From: Proteiniphilum sp. UBA5267
GTDB lineage: Bacteria > Bacteroidota > Bacteroidia > Bacteroidales > Dysgonomonadaceae
DNA length: 22,407 nt
Direction: 5' to 3'
Assembly (NCBI GenBank): GCA_002411515.1
Contig: DHTF01000085.1
Coordinates: forward strand, 1-22,407
Made by a program: the position numbers and the translations under genes. Of this stretch, positions 7,077 through 16,600 are shown piece by piece (position 1 is the first letter of the stretch; every line of letters starts with the position of its first letter). Below the pieces are notes generated by a model, which saw nothing but the letters and a program-made list of their open reading frames with translations, ran no database searches and was not told where the DNA came from.

Positions 7077-8120
7077 ATGATAGACTATAACGCAAAGGTT
7101 TTACTGATATATACTGGAGGAACCATCGGCATGGTGGAGAACATGGAGACTGGAGCTTTGGAACCGTTTAATTTCAGCCATCTGCGCTCCAATATGCCGG
7201 AGATAAAGCGATTGAATTTCCAGGTGGAGACCTATCTTTTTGAACCGCCTATCGATTCATCGGACATGTCTCCCGCAGTATGGCAACACATTGGCAGGGT
7301 GATTGAAGAAAATTACGACGGTTACGATGGATTCGTGATCCTCCACGGTACCGATACGATGGCATATACGGCTTCAGCTCTGAGTTTCGTATTCGAGAAT
7401 TTGACCAAACCGGTAATTCTGACAGGTTCTCAACTTCCCATTGGCAAGCTACGCACCGATGGGAAGGAAAATCTGATCACGGCGCTCGAGATTGCGGCCG
7501 ACAAAGATGCAGAGGGGCACCCGGTTGTGCCGGAGTTGTCGGTTTATATGCAGAATCTATTGATGAGGGGTAACCGTACCACGAAATTCAATGCGCATCA
7601 TTTCAGTGCCTTCACCAGTCCCAATTATCCCTACCTGGCCGAGGCCGGATTGAATATCCGGTACAACGAGAAGTTTATCCTTACGCCTGATTACAGCAAA
7701 CCGGTCTGTTTCAATTATGCAATGGATCCTCACGTGGTGGTGTTGAAACTCTTTCCTGGTATTTCAGGGGAAGTAGTGAGTGCGAACCTGAATATCCCAG
7801 GTCTGCGTGGGGTAATTTTAGAAACCTATGGCACCGGTAACTCTCCCAGCACCCCGGGGTTTATCGATCTGTTAAGGAATGCAATCGATCGGGGAATCGT
7901 TCTGGTAAACGTGACGCAATGTCTTTACGGAAACGTGGAGATGCATCGCTACGAGAATGGCCAACAGCTTGAAAAGCTGGGTGTGGTGAGTGGTTGTGAC
8001 ATCACCACCGAAGCCGCGTTGGCCAAGTTGATGATCCTCCTTGGTTCAGGACTTCCGCCTGAGGCCGTAAGCCGTCAGATGCAGGAATCTCTTCGGGGTG
8101 AAATGACCGTGAGGGGATGA
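7077..8120 (+). CDS. ansA: Type I L-asparaginase
   Basis: This enzyme hydrolyses L-asparagine to aspartate and ammonia. The 347-aa protein has no signal peptide, as expected for a cytoplasmic type I enzyme. Both asparaginase signatures are clear: LLIYTGGTIGM with the nucleophile T13 and T16, and GFVILHGTDTMAYTAS with T92-D93. The lysine of the second catalytic triad is K171 in RGNRTTKFNAHHF. LTGSQLPIGKLRTDGKENLITAL and GVILETYGTGNSP are also family-typical. The start directly abuts conserved sequence and follows a good -7 promoter element. It is monocistronic or first in line before the GH15 gene, which has its own promoter candidate. No terminator was seen behind it. Confidence 0.95.
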   Translation: MIDYNAKVLLIYTGGTIGMVENMETGALEPFNFSHLRSNMPEIKRLNFQVETYLFEPPIDSSDMSPAVWQHIGRVIEENYDGYDGFVILHGTDTMAYTASALSFVFENLTKPVILTGSQLPIGKLRTDGKENLITALEIAADKDAEGHPVVPELSVYMQNLLMRGNRTTKFNAHHFSAFTSPNYPYLAEAGLNIRYNEKFILTPDYSKPVCFNYAMDPHVVVLKLFPGISGEVVSANLNIPGLRGVILETYGTGNSPSTPGFIDLLRNAIDRGIVLVNVTQCLYGNVEMHRYENGQQLEKLGVVSGCDITTEAALAKLMILLGSGLPPEAVSRQMQESLRGEMTVRG

Positions 8121-8168
8121 TTAACGATTTTTGTTTAGCGTAATGCAAAGAATTCATCGGAAGGGTTT

Positions 8169-8176
8169 TATCTTTG
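8169..8176 (+). promoter_or_regulatory. GH15 gene promoter (-7 element)
   Basis: TATCTTTG matches TAnnTTTG exactly. Transcription would start near 8183. Given the preferred start codon at 8295, the leader would be about 110 nt; with the alternative ATG at 8190 it would be only about 7 nt. Confidence 0.5.
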
Positions 8177-8294
8177 CCTTTCTGGTTGAATGAAAATCTG
8201 CGATTTCAAAAAGAAAGCGGACGGTACAAGAACATCCCTTTGTTTGTCCGATATTTTTGAATTCATCAGTGATAAATCCAATAAAGATAATCAA

Positions 8295-10094
8295 ATGAAT
8301 AACCTGGACTACGGAATAATTGGCAACTGTCGTACGGCAGCCCTAGTTTCAAGAAGAGGAAGCATCGACTGGTTTTGTCTGCCTGACTTCGACTCTCCTG
8401 CTATTTTTTCAAAGCTGCTGGATGAAGAAAAGGGCGGCAGTTTCCATTTTGACGTATCGGACGATTACCGCATTACTCAAAACTATCACGGTCATACCAA
8501 CATTCTTCTCACACGTTTTGAATCTCAGGAACACGGTTTCATCGTCTTCGACTATATGCCCCGCTACAGGACAGAAGAACTGCGATATTACATGCCTCCC
8601 GAGATACATCGCTATATCCGCGTAATAAAAGGGCAACCCAGGGTGCGTGTAATATATGATCCGCAAATCAATTATGCCCGTGAGGGCGCCCACCACGAGA
8701 TTGTGGGCAATAGTTACATCAAAACCTATTCGGAAGAAGATTCTGAAGACAAAGTCTATCTCTACACCAGTATGGACAAGGAGAAGATCCTCAACCGGGA
8801 AGAGATGGAGCTTGCCGATCATCAATTCTTCCTTTTGTCGTATAACCAGAAGCTGGTGACCGTAGATATCCAACGAATTCTGCTTGAATATGAACGAACC
8901 AAGGTATACTGGCTCAACTTTTCAAATCGCTCCCGGCATTACTTACAGTATAACGACATGATCCAGCGAAGCCTGCTGGTATTGAAGCTGCTATCCTATC
9001 AGCATTCGGGTTCCATGCTGGCTGCCGTCACCACCAGTCTCCCCGAAACCATTGGCGAAACAAGAAACTGGGATTATCGCTATTGCTGGCTGCGCGATGC
9101 CTCTATGTCGATCGATACCCTGTTGTTCATGAAGCAAAAGAGCGCTGCAGAGCGTTTTATCGGATTTGTGAAACATATATTGAAATCATCTCGTGACGAA
9201 CCCATTCAGATCATGTACGGCATCAGGGGGGAACGTGATCTTACCGAAGAGGTACTTTCTCATTTAAGTGGATATGCAAACTCACATCCGGTGAGGATAG
9301 GGAATGCCGCTTACTACCAGGTGCAAAACGATTCCATCGGTTACCTGATGGATATCATCTACAAGTATTATCTCTACTTTCCCGGTACACTCGATGAGGT
9401 AGAAGAGATCTGGGAGATTATCAGAAACCTGGTGCGCGCTGTATTGGCCTCCTGGCAGAAGCCCGACCGCAGCATCTGGGAATACCGTACCCAGGAAAAA
9501 CACTTCGTGTTCTCTAAGGTGATGAGCTGGGTGGCGGTTGACAGGGCCTCGTTGATTGCTGAGTTGCTACAAAGGGATTATTATGCCGAGAAGTGGCGCC
9601 GTGAAGCAGAGATGATCAAGGCCGAAGTACATGAGAAAGGATGGAATGAGGAAATGCAGTGTTTCACGCAGGCTTATGACAATACCGATTACGATTCATC
9701 GTTGTTGCTGATGCAGTTTTATGATTTCATTGAGCCTGAAAATGAGCGGTATGTGAAAACGGTGAAAGCCATCAGGGAGAACCTGTATCACGAAGGGTTG
9801 ATGTACCGTTACAAGGCTGCAGATGATTTCGGGGTGCCGTCTTCTTCTTTTACCATTTGCACATTCTGGCTGGTGGAAGCCTTGTTTATGATTGGAGAGC
9901 GGGATGAGGCGAAAGAGATCTTTGAGAAGATGATTTCTTATTCCAATCACGTAGGACTATACAGCGAAGACCTTGATTTCAAGACAAAACGGCAGCTGGG
10001 TAACTTTCCGCAAGCTTATTCCCACCTCGCATTTATCAATACGGCTGTGCTCTTTTCAGAGGAAAAGCAGCTGTCGAAATTCATTCGTCCCTGA
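8295..10094 (+). CDS. Glycoside hydrolase family 15 protein (glucoamylase/trehalase-like)
   Basis: This is a cytoplasmic GH15 enzyme of about 599 aa, with no signal peptide. GH15 contains inverting glucoamylases, glucodextranases and trehalases. The N-terminal domain begins MNNLDYGIIGNCRTAALVSRRGSIDWFCLPDFDSPAIF, and the (alpha/alpha)6 catalytic domain includes RNWDYRYCWLRDAS. The proposed catalytic acids are E396 (SIWEYRTQEKHFVFSKVMSW) and E558 (GLYSEDLD), numbered from 8295, followed by GNFPQAYSHLA. The frame extends to an ATG at 8190, but those 35 residues are polar and unlike the family start, so 8295 is preferred. The gene ends inside the convergent mscS gene (14-bp overlap). Being next to otsAB suggests trehalose or a related alpha-glucan as substrate; that is inference. 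Confidence 0.9.
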   Translation: MNNLDYGIIGNCRTAALVSRRGSIDWFCLPDFDSPAIFSKLLDEEKGGSFHFDVSDDYRITQNYHGHTNILLTRFESQEHGFIVFDYMPRYRTEELRYYMPPEIHRYIRVIKGQPRVRVIYDPQINYAREGAHHEIVGNSYIKTYSEEDSEDKVYLYTSMDKEKILNREEMELADHQFFLLSYNQKLVTVDIQRILLEYERTKVYWLNFSNRSRHYLQYNDMIQRSLLVLKLLSYQHSGSMLAAVTTSLPETIGETRNWDYRYCWLRDASMSIDTLLFMKQKSAAERFIGFVKHILKSSRDEPIQIMYGIRGERDLTEEVLSHLSGYANSHPVRIGNAAYYQVQNDSIGYLMDIIYKYYLYFPGTLDEVEEIWEIIRNLVRAVLASWQKPDRSIWEYRTQEKHFVFSKVMSWVAVDRASLIAELLQRDYYAEKWRREAEMIKAEVHEKGWNEEMQCFTQAYDNTDYDSSLLLMQFYDFIEPENERYVKTVKAIRENLYHEGLMYRYKAADDFGVPSSSFTICTFWLVEALFMIGERDEAKEIFEKMISYSNHVGLYSEDLDFKTKRQLGNFPQAYSHLAFINTAVLFSEEKQLSKFIRP

Positions 10095-11175
10095 TGCTCT
10101 TGTCAGTATTGCCCGTGGGCACATCCCCATGTATTTTGGCAAACGAGCCGGGATGGTTTTGGTTGATAAAATCAATTAGTTTTTCCCGCACCTCAACCCG
10201 TAAATCCCAGTTTTTGGATGAGTTGGAACTGCTCACCAGCACCCTGAGGACCTTATACCATTCTTTGCTTTCGGTGACCTGGATGTTTTGTACCCTTCCA
10301 TCCCAGTTGGGATTATCCTTCACGAGACGGGTGAGTTCCTGGCGGAGGGGTTCCACAGGCAATTCATAAGATACATACAACATGGCCGTTCCAAGGATAG
10401 CAGAGGATGTACGTGTCCAGTTCTGGATGGGATTATTCAAAAAATAATCGATCGGTACGATCAAGCGCCTTTCGTCCCAAATCTTTACCACGGCATAGGT
10501 GATGTTGATCTCCTCAATTCTTCCCCATTCCCCCTCAATGACAACCACATCGTCCAGCCGGATGGGCTGTGTAAATGCTATTTGAATTCCCGAGAAGACC
10601 TGTCCGAAGCTTCGCTGTGCCGCAAAGCCGATGATAATTCCTGTTACCCCTGCCGAGGCCAGCAGGCTTACACCCAGTTGCCGAACCGACTCAATGGTCA
10701 TCAGGGCGATAGAGATAAAGATAAACGCCACCGTTATCACGGCAATTCTCTCAATCATGCTGATCTGGGTTAGTCGCTTTCGTGCTTCGAGGTTATCGGG
10801 ATTCTGGATGTCGAATTTCCTTTGCCATGTATGAAACAGCGCCCTGACAAGCTGAATGATGAGCCACCCGATGGTGAGGATTAGCAGGATGCGGCTTATC
10901 TGTTCAAAAATAGTAAATGTCCGTTCGTCTGCTTTGAGATAAGAACTGAAAATATGAAGTAGCAACGCAAAAATTACCCATGTGCCAGAACCCCTGATGA
11001 TGCGGATGATGAAGTCGTCCACCAGGCTTTTGCTTTTAAGGGTCCGTATGCGCCATTTCCGCAGTACAAAATTCAGTATCAGTATCAACGCGATAAAAAG
11101 CAGAATGAAGAGCAGTGCCACGAGAATGTAATGGAGGTAACTTCCTGGTGTTGTGATCTTATTGATGAAATCCAT
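10081..11175 (-). CDS. Small-conductance mechanosensitive channel, MscS family
   Basis: A 364-aa inner-membrane channel that opens under membrane tension and releases small solutes on hypo-osmotic shock. Five hydrophobic segments are visible near residues 14-38, 62-80, 92-113, 142-162 and 166-185. The last is the glycine/alanine-rich pore helix (LLASAGVTGIIIGFAAQ), followed by the MscS beta-domain signature AFTQPIRLDDVVVIEGEWGRIEEI and IVPIDYFLNNPIQNWTR. Five predicted helices are more than the three of E. coli MscS, which is common in the wider family. Its ATG lies 6 bp after the otsAB stop codon, so the two are almost surely co-transcribed. Its last 14 bp overlap the 3' end of the convergent GH15 gene. 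Confidence 0.93.
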   Translation of the reverse strand: MDFINKITTPGSYLHYILVALLFILLFIALILILNFVLRKWRIRTLKSKSLVDDFIIRIIRGSGTWVIFALLLHIFSSYLKADERTFTIFEQISRILLILTIGWLIIQLVRALFHTWQRKFDIQNPDNLEARKRLTQISMIERIAVITVAFIFISIALMTIESVRQLGVSLLASAGVTGIIIGFAAQRSFGQVFSGIQIAFTQPIRLDDVVVIEGEWGRIEEINITYAVVKIWDERRLIVPIDYFLNNPIQNWTRTSSAILGTAMLYVSYELPVEPLRQELTRLVKDNPNWDGRVQNIQVTESKEWYKVLRVLVSSSNSSKNWDLRVEVREKLIDFINQNHPGSFAKIHGDVPTGNTDKSIRDE

Positions 11176-11181
11176 GATGGG

Positions 11182-13353
11182 TTATTTTTTAATCAGGTTC
11201 GACAAAAATGGAATAACCGAAGATTGAAGGGGAATACGGTATTTCGCCACCGGGGAGAAATTCCCCACTTTGATGCTGATTCCTTCGGGAGGTAACACAC
11301 GGAACATATCTTCATCGGTGGTGTCATCACCAATTGCCATGACAAAATCGTAGGACTGCTGCCCCAGCCTGCGCAATGTCTCGCTGCCTTTGTTAAAATC
11401 AGGCGGTTTGATTTCCACAATTTTGTTACCCGGTACAATCTGCAGGTTCAACCGTGTACAGGGCCCAATGAGCGCATTGATAAGTTGTTGTGAACGTAAC
11501 TCGGCCAGCCACATATCCACTTTCCGGTAGTGCCATACGAGGGAAGCCTCTTTTTGCTCCAGGTATGAACGGGGGGTCTTGTCGATGGTGTGCTGCAGGA
11601 TATCCATGATCTCCTCATCCCAGATCACCGCTTCCTGCAAATTTTTGTACCATCTACCGTTCTCCTTGTAGAACATGCCATGCTCGGCGGCAAAATCGAG
11701 CCCGATACCCGCAAACCACTCATCGAGAATCTGATGATTTCTTCCACTGTTGATCACCACTTTGTTTTTCTTGTCGGCCACCATTTCCCGAAGCATGTCC
11801 AAAAGTGTTTCAGACGGAACGGCATCCTCCGGATTATCCACAAAAGGAGAAAGTGTGCCATCGTAATCGAGCAACATCAGGCGGGATGAAGCTTCGTCGT
11901 AAGCGCTCTTTATTTGGTTCAGTTGTTTTTTGCCGACTATCTTCTGTAGAATGTCCTTGTTTTGGGCCTTGATGGATTGTAATTCAGTGACGAAATCGTT
12001 CGCCCACTTTTTGACATTCTCCCGGGAGATCTTTTTCTGCATCTTCTGTAGCCGTTTATTCTTCTCCTCATCCGGCATTTTCAATGCCTGCAGAATCGCC
12101 GTCTCAATCTGATCGGTATCATTGGGGTTGATGATGATGGCTTCCTGCAACTCAATGGCCGCACCTGCCATCTCGCTGAGTATGAGTACGCCTGGCTCGT
12201 TGCACTTGGATGCCAGATACTCTTTGGCAACCAGGTTCATACCATCACGCAAGGGGGTCACCAGGGCAATATCGGAGATATCGTACATGGCCATCAGTTC
12301 TTCGAACGCAAAGCTACGATAGAAGTAAAGAATGGGAGTCCATCCGAGTCTGGAGTATTTGCCGTTAATCTCTCCAATCGATTGATCAATTTTTGTCTTC
12401 AGGTCAGCATATATATCCACGTTATCGCGCGAAGGTACCACAATCATGGCCAATGATACCTTCTCGTGATAGGCAGGATTGTTTTGCAAAAATTGGGCAT
12501 AACCATTCAGGCGGTGCAGGATTCCCTTGCTATAGTCGAGCCGATCTACAGAAAGGATCACGGTCTTGTCTCCCAGTTTGTGTCTCAGCATATCGGCTCT
12601 CTCCTTCACCTCCGGCAGGGAGGGGGCGTTGTGGTAAAGCTCGTAGTTAATGCCCATTGGAAACGTGTCCACATGTACAATTCTATCTTTCAGGGTGACC
12701 TCGTCAAGCGTACAGTTCAGGTCAAGGACCCTGTAGATGGCGCTGATAAAGTGACGCATATAGTCATGGGTATGAAAACCTATCAGATCGGCTCCCAGCA
12801 ATCCTTCCAACACTTCTACCCGCTCGGGGAGAACCCTGAAAAGTTCATAAGAGGGAAAGGGAATATGATGGAAGTAGCCAATACTGATCTTGGGTTTTTC
12901 GTTCCGGATCATCCTCGGCAACAGCATCAACTGATAATCCTGTACCCACACAATGTCGTCGTTCTCCATGAATGGCAGCGCCTCATTGCAAAACAAGGCG
13001 TTTACCTCCCTGTAGGCTTCCCAATAATCAGCCCTATACGCGATGAAAGAGAAGAAATAATGGCACAACGGCCATATGGTGCTGTTGCTATATCCTTCGT
13101 AATAGTTTTCAATTTGTTCTGCCGATAAAAAAACGGGGTGAAAATTTAACTCGTGCAATTTATGGGTGATGATTTCTTTCTCTTTCTCGTCGTCGGTGTG
13201 GATACCGGGCCAGCCAATCCAGTACTTTTCGGCATCTGTTTCCAAAGAACCAAGTCCTGTGGCCAGCCCGCCTTCACTCCTTTCTATGGAGAACGTTTCT
13301 TCTTTTCTTTCTATCCTTACTGGGAGTCTGTTTGCTATGATGATAATCTTCAT
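11182..13353 (-). CDS. Bifunctional trehalose-6-phosphate synthase/phosphatase (OtsA-OtsB fusion)
   Basis: A 723-aa fusion that makes trehalose in two steps: a GT20 glucosyltransferase joins a nucleotide-sugar glucose to glucose-6-phosphate, then a HAD phosphatase removes the phosphate. In the synthase half (about 1-465), R9 (IANRLPV), WIGWPG, D139 (VWVQDYQLM), IGYFHHIPFPSYELFR, R271 and K276 (SVDRLDYSKG) and E378 (PLRDGMNLVAKEY) are all present. In the phosphatase half (about 485-723), the HAD motifs are D496/D498 (LLDYDGTLSPF), INSGRN and GDDTTDEDMF (676-682). Both domains look catalytically complete. Such fusions are common in Bacteroidota. It is the first gene of an otsAB then mscS pair and diverges from the pyruvate:ferredoxin oxidoreductase gene across 283 bp. 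Its own promoter was not clearly found. Confidence 0.95.
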   Translation of the reverse strand: MKIIIIANRLPVRIERKEETFSIERSEGGLATGLGSLETDAEKYWIGWPGIHTDDEKEKEIITHKLHELNFHPVFLSAEQIENYYEGYSNSTIWPLCHYFFSFIAYRADYWEAYREVNALFCNEALPFMENDDIVWVQDYQLMLLPRMIRNEKPKISIGYFHHIPFPSYELFRVLPERVEVLEGLLGADLIGFHTHDYMRHFISAIYRVLDLNCTLDEVTLKDRIVHVDTFPMGINYELYHNAPSLPEVKERADMLRHKLGDKTVILSVDRLDYSKGILHRLNGYAQFLQNNPAYHEKVSLAMIVVPSRDNVDIYADLKTKIDQSIGEINGKYSRLGWTPILYFYRSFAFEELMAMYDISDIALVTPLRDGMNLVAKEYLASKCNEPGVLILSEMAGAAIELQEAIIINPNDTDQIETAILQALKMPDEEKNKRLQKMQKKISRENVKKWANDFVTELQSIKAQNKDILQKIVGKKQLNQIKSAYDEASSRLMLLDYDGTLSPFVDNPEDAVPSETLLDMLREMVADKKNKVVINSGRNHQILDEWFAGIGLDFAAEHGMFYKENGRWYKNLQEAVIWDEEIMDILQHTIDKTPRSYLEQKEASLVWHYRKVDMWLAELRSQQLINALIGPCTRLNLQIVPGNKIVEIKPPDFNKGSETLRRLGQQSYDFVMAIGDDTTDEDMFRVLPPEGISIKVGNFSPVAKYRIPLQSSVIPFLSNLIKK

Positions 13354-13539
13354 TGTTCCTTTTTTTTATACTGTTTCCGTCAGAGTGTGGTGGAAAGTAA
13401 CAGGCTGAAAAAAATAGCTCTGTTGGGTATTACGCGCAATAATATAACACAAGTTTTCCCATAAAGATCAATGATTAACATAAGTTTGTATTTGTGGTTT
13501 ATCTCCTTATGCGGTCTCGTGAACAAAAAATAGCCATCG

Positions 13540-13571
13540 TTTGTGGTTTCCACTTTTTTGTCGTAATTTCG
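13540..13571 (+). promoter_or_regulatory. Pyruvate:ferredoxin oxidoreductase gene promoter (-33 and -7)
   Basis: TTTG at 13540-13543 and TAATTTCG at 13564-13571 are separated by 20 bp. This matches the Bacteroidota pattern TTTG-N19/21-TAnnTTTG with one mismatch in the -7 element. Transcription would start near 13578, with a leader of about 60 nt. The rest of the 283-bp divergent gap (13354-13636) is AT-rich and shows no gene. Confidence 0.5.
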
Positions 13572-13636
13572 TGGTTCAAAGCGTTTTCTCTAGTAATTTA
13601 TTAACTAAAATTTCAATCTTTTAGTATTACATAATT

Positions 13637-16600
13637 ATGATCAAAGAAAAGAATTACTTAACCTGCGACGGTAATCAGGCAGCTGCACATATCGCCTACA
13701 TGTTTAGTGAGGTGGCCGCGATTTACCCGATCACACCTTCCTCCACGATGGCTGAGTACGTGGATGAATGGGCGGCAGCCGGGAGAAAAAACATCTTCGG
13801 ACAGCCCGTATTTGTGCAGGAGATGCAGTCGGAGGCAGGTGCTGCAGGCGCCATGCACGGCTCGTTGCAGGCAGGCGCGCTCACTTCTACATTTACCGCA
13901 TCGCAGGGATTGCTGCTCATGCTTCCCAATATGTACAAGATGGCAGGTGAGCTTTTGCCTGGTGTATTTCATGTATCCGCACGTGCATTGGCATCGCATG
14001 CGTTGTCCATCTTTGGAGATCAGCAGGACGTGATGGCCGCACGGCCGACCGGTTTTGCGCTCTTCGCCACCGGTTCGGTACAGGAGGTGATGGATCTTGC
14101 GGCTGTTGCTCATCTGGCAGCAATTGAAAGCCGCGTCCCCTTCCTTCATTTCTTCGATGGATTTCGTACTTCACACGAGATCCAGAAGATTGAAGCGCTG
14201 TCAAATGAAGATCTGGCTCCGCTCATCAACCAGGAAGCGTTGAAAGCATTCCGCGAGAGAGCATTGAACCCCGATGCTCCCGTAACCCGTGGAACAGCAC
14301 AAAATGACGATATTTACTTCCAAGCCCGCGAGGCTTCCAATCCTTTTTACGATGCCATACCCGATATCGTAGAGAAGTACCTGCAAAAGTTGTCACTGGT
14401 TACCGGACGTAAATATGGCTTATTCGACTACTACGGTGATCCCGAAGCAGAGCGCGTGATCATCGCCATGGGATCTGTTACCGAAACCATTCGTGAAGTA
14501 GTGGACCATATCACCGCACAAGGAGAAAAAGTAGGCGTGGTAGCAGTACATCTTTACCGTCCCTTTAAAGCATCAGCATTCCTTTCTGCCGTGCCAGTCA
14601 CAGCCAAACGCATCGCAGTGCTCGACAGAACCAAGGAGCCAGGATCGACAGGTCAGCCACTCTATCTTGATGTAAAGGACTCTTTTTATGGCAAGGAAGG
14701 TGCTCCAGAGGTTGTAGGAGGTATTTATGGTCTCTCCTCAAAAGATACCACACCGGCACAAATTCTCTCTGTCTTTGAGAATCTGGCGATGGCCATGCCA
14801 AAGAATGATTTTACCATCGGCATTGTAGACGATGTGACATTCAAATCACTCCCTGTGAAGGAAGAGGTTTCCATGGATGAAACCACTTATGAGGCCAAGT
14901 TTTATGGACTGGGATCGGATGGTACGGTAGGAGCCAACAAGAACTCCATTAAGATCATCGGCGACAATACCAATAAGTATGTGCAGGCTTATTTTGCGTA
15001 CGACTCCAAAAAGTCAGGTGGTTTTACCTGCTCACACCTTCGCTTTGGTGACAACGCCATCCGTTCGACCTACCTGGTGAATACGCCCAACTTTGTAGCT
15101 TGTCACGTTCCGGCCTATCTTTATTTGTACGATGTGACTGCTGGTCTGAAGAAAAACGGAACCTTCCTGCTCAACTCGTTGTGGTCGAAAGAAGAAGTGG
15201 CCGATCATCTGCCCGATCAGGTTAAAAAATATATCGCAGTCAACCATATCAGGTTGTACATTATCAATGCTACGGCCATTGCTGAAGAGATTGGCCTGGG
15301 CAACCGTACCAACACCATTCTGCAATCGGCTTTCTTCAAAATATCCAACGTCATTCCTTACGATCTTGCGGTGGAGCAGATGAAGAAATTCATCGTGAAA
15401 TCGTATGGTAAAAAAGGTGAAGATGTGGTGAAGATGAACTACGCAGCCGTCGATCGCGGTGGCGATGTAGAGCAGATTGAAGTACCCGCAGCATGGGCTT
15501 CGTTGCAAATAGAGGCAGATACAACCGACGATGTACCTGAATTCATCCGGCGGGTAGTAAAGCCAGTGAGCGCACAACGTGGTTACAGCCTGCCTGTATC
15601 GGCCTTCAGCGGTCGTGAGGACGGCACCTGGGAAACGGGAACCACCACCTATGAAAAAAGAGGTGTGGCGGTGAACGTGCCCGTATGGCAACCCGAAAAT
15701 TGTATTCAGTGCAACCAGTGTGCCTATGTTTGTCCTCACGCTACCATTCGTCCTTTCGTGCTCGATGAGGAGGAGATGAAAGGTGTGGGTGAAGGTGTGG
15801 AGATACTCAAAGCCCAGGGAAAACAGTTTACTGGTATGGGTTTCCGCATGCAGGTTGACGTGCTCGACTGTCTGGGTTGTGGCAACTGTGCCGATGTATG
15901 CCCTGGCAAAAAAGGTGCCAAAGCACTTGAGATGGTACCCATTGCCTCGCAGTTGGAGAACCAGAAGAACTGGGATTACATGATGGAGAAAGTTACCAGC
16001 AAAGCTCATTTGGTGGATGTGAAGATGAACGTAAAGAACACACAGTTTGCCAAACCGCTGTTTGAGTTCTCCGGAGCCTGCTCGGGTTGCGGTGAAACAC
16101 CTTACATCAAGCTGATTACCCAGTTGTATGGCGATAGAATGATGATAGCCAATGCCACAGGCTGCTCCTCAATTTATGGTGCGTCGGCTCCGGCCACACC
16201 TTATACCAAGAACGAAGAGGGCAAAGGCCCGGCATGGGCAAACTCACTGTTTGAAGACAATGCTGAGTTCGGATTTGGCTATGTGATTGCTCATACCAGC
16301 ATGCGGAATCATTTGCAGGAGCTGATGATGCAGGGTTTACAGTCGGATAGTTTCACCGATGAGCAGCATGCACTTTTTCAAGCATGGATTGATCACCGGG
16401 AAGATGCAGACGAGTCGAAACGCGTTTCGGCAGAGATCGTAACCGCTCTGAAGGGTTCCGACAATAAGATTGCGCTTGAAATTCTCTCAATGGAGAAATA
16501 CCTCACCAAGAAATCGATCTGGGTATTCGGTGGCGACGGATGGGCATATGACATTGGCTTTGGTGGTCTCGATCATGTATTGGCCAGCGGACAGGATATC

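Noticed and set aside
12466..13128. Open frame of 220 codons on the plus strand inside otsAB
   Set aside because: It is antisense to conserved GT20 motifs, with no promoter, Shine-Dalgarno site or protein-family resemblance.
15032..16009. Long open frame (325 codons) on the minus strand inside nifJ
   Set aside because: It lies fully antisense to a highly conserved enzyme, shows no recognisable domain, and its composition reflects nifJ codon use.
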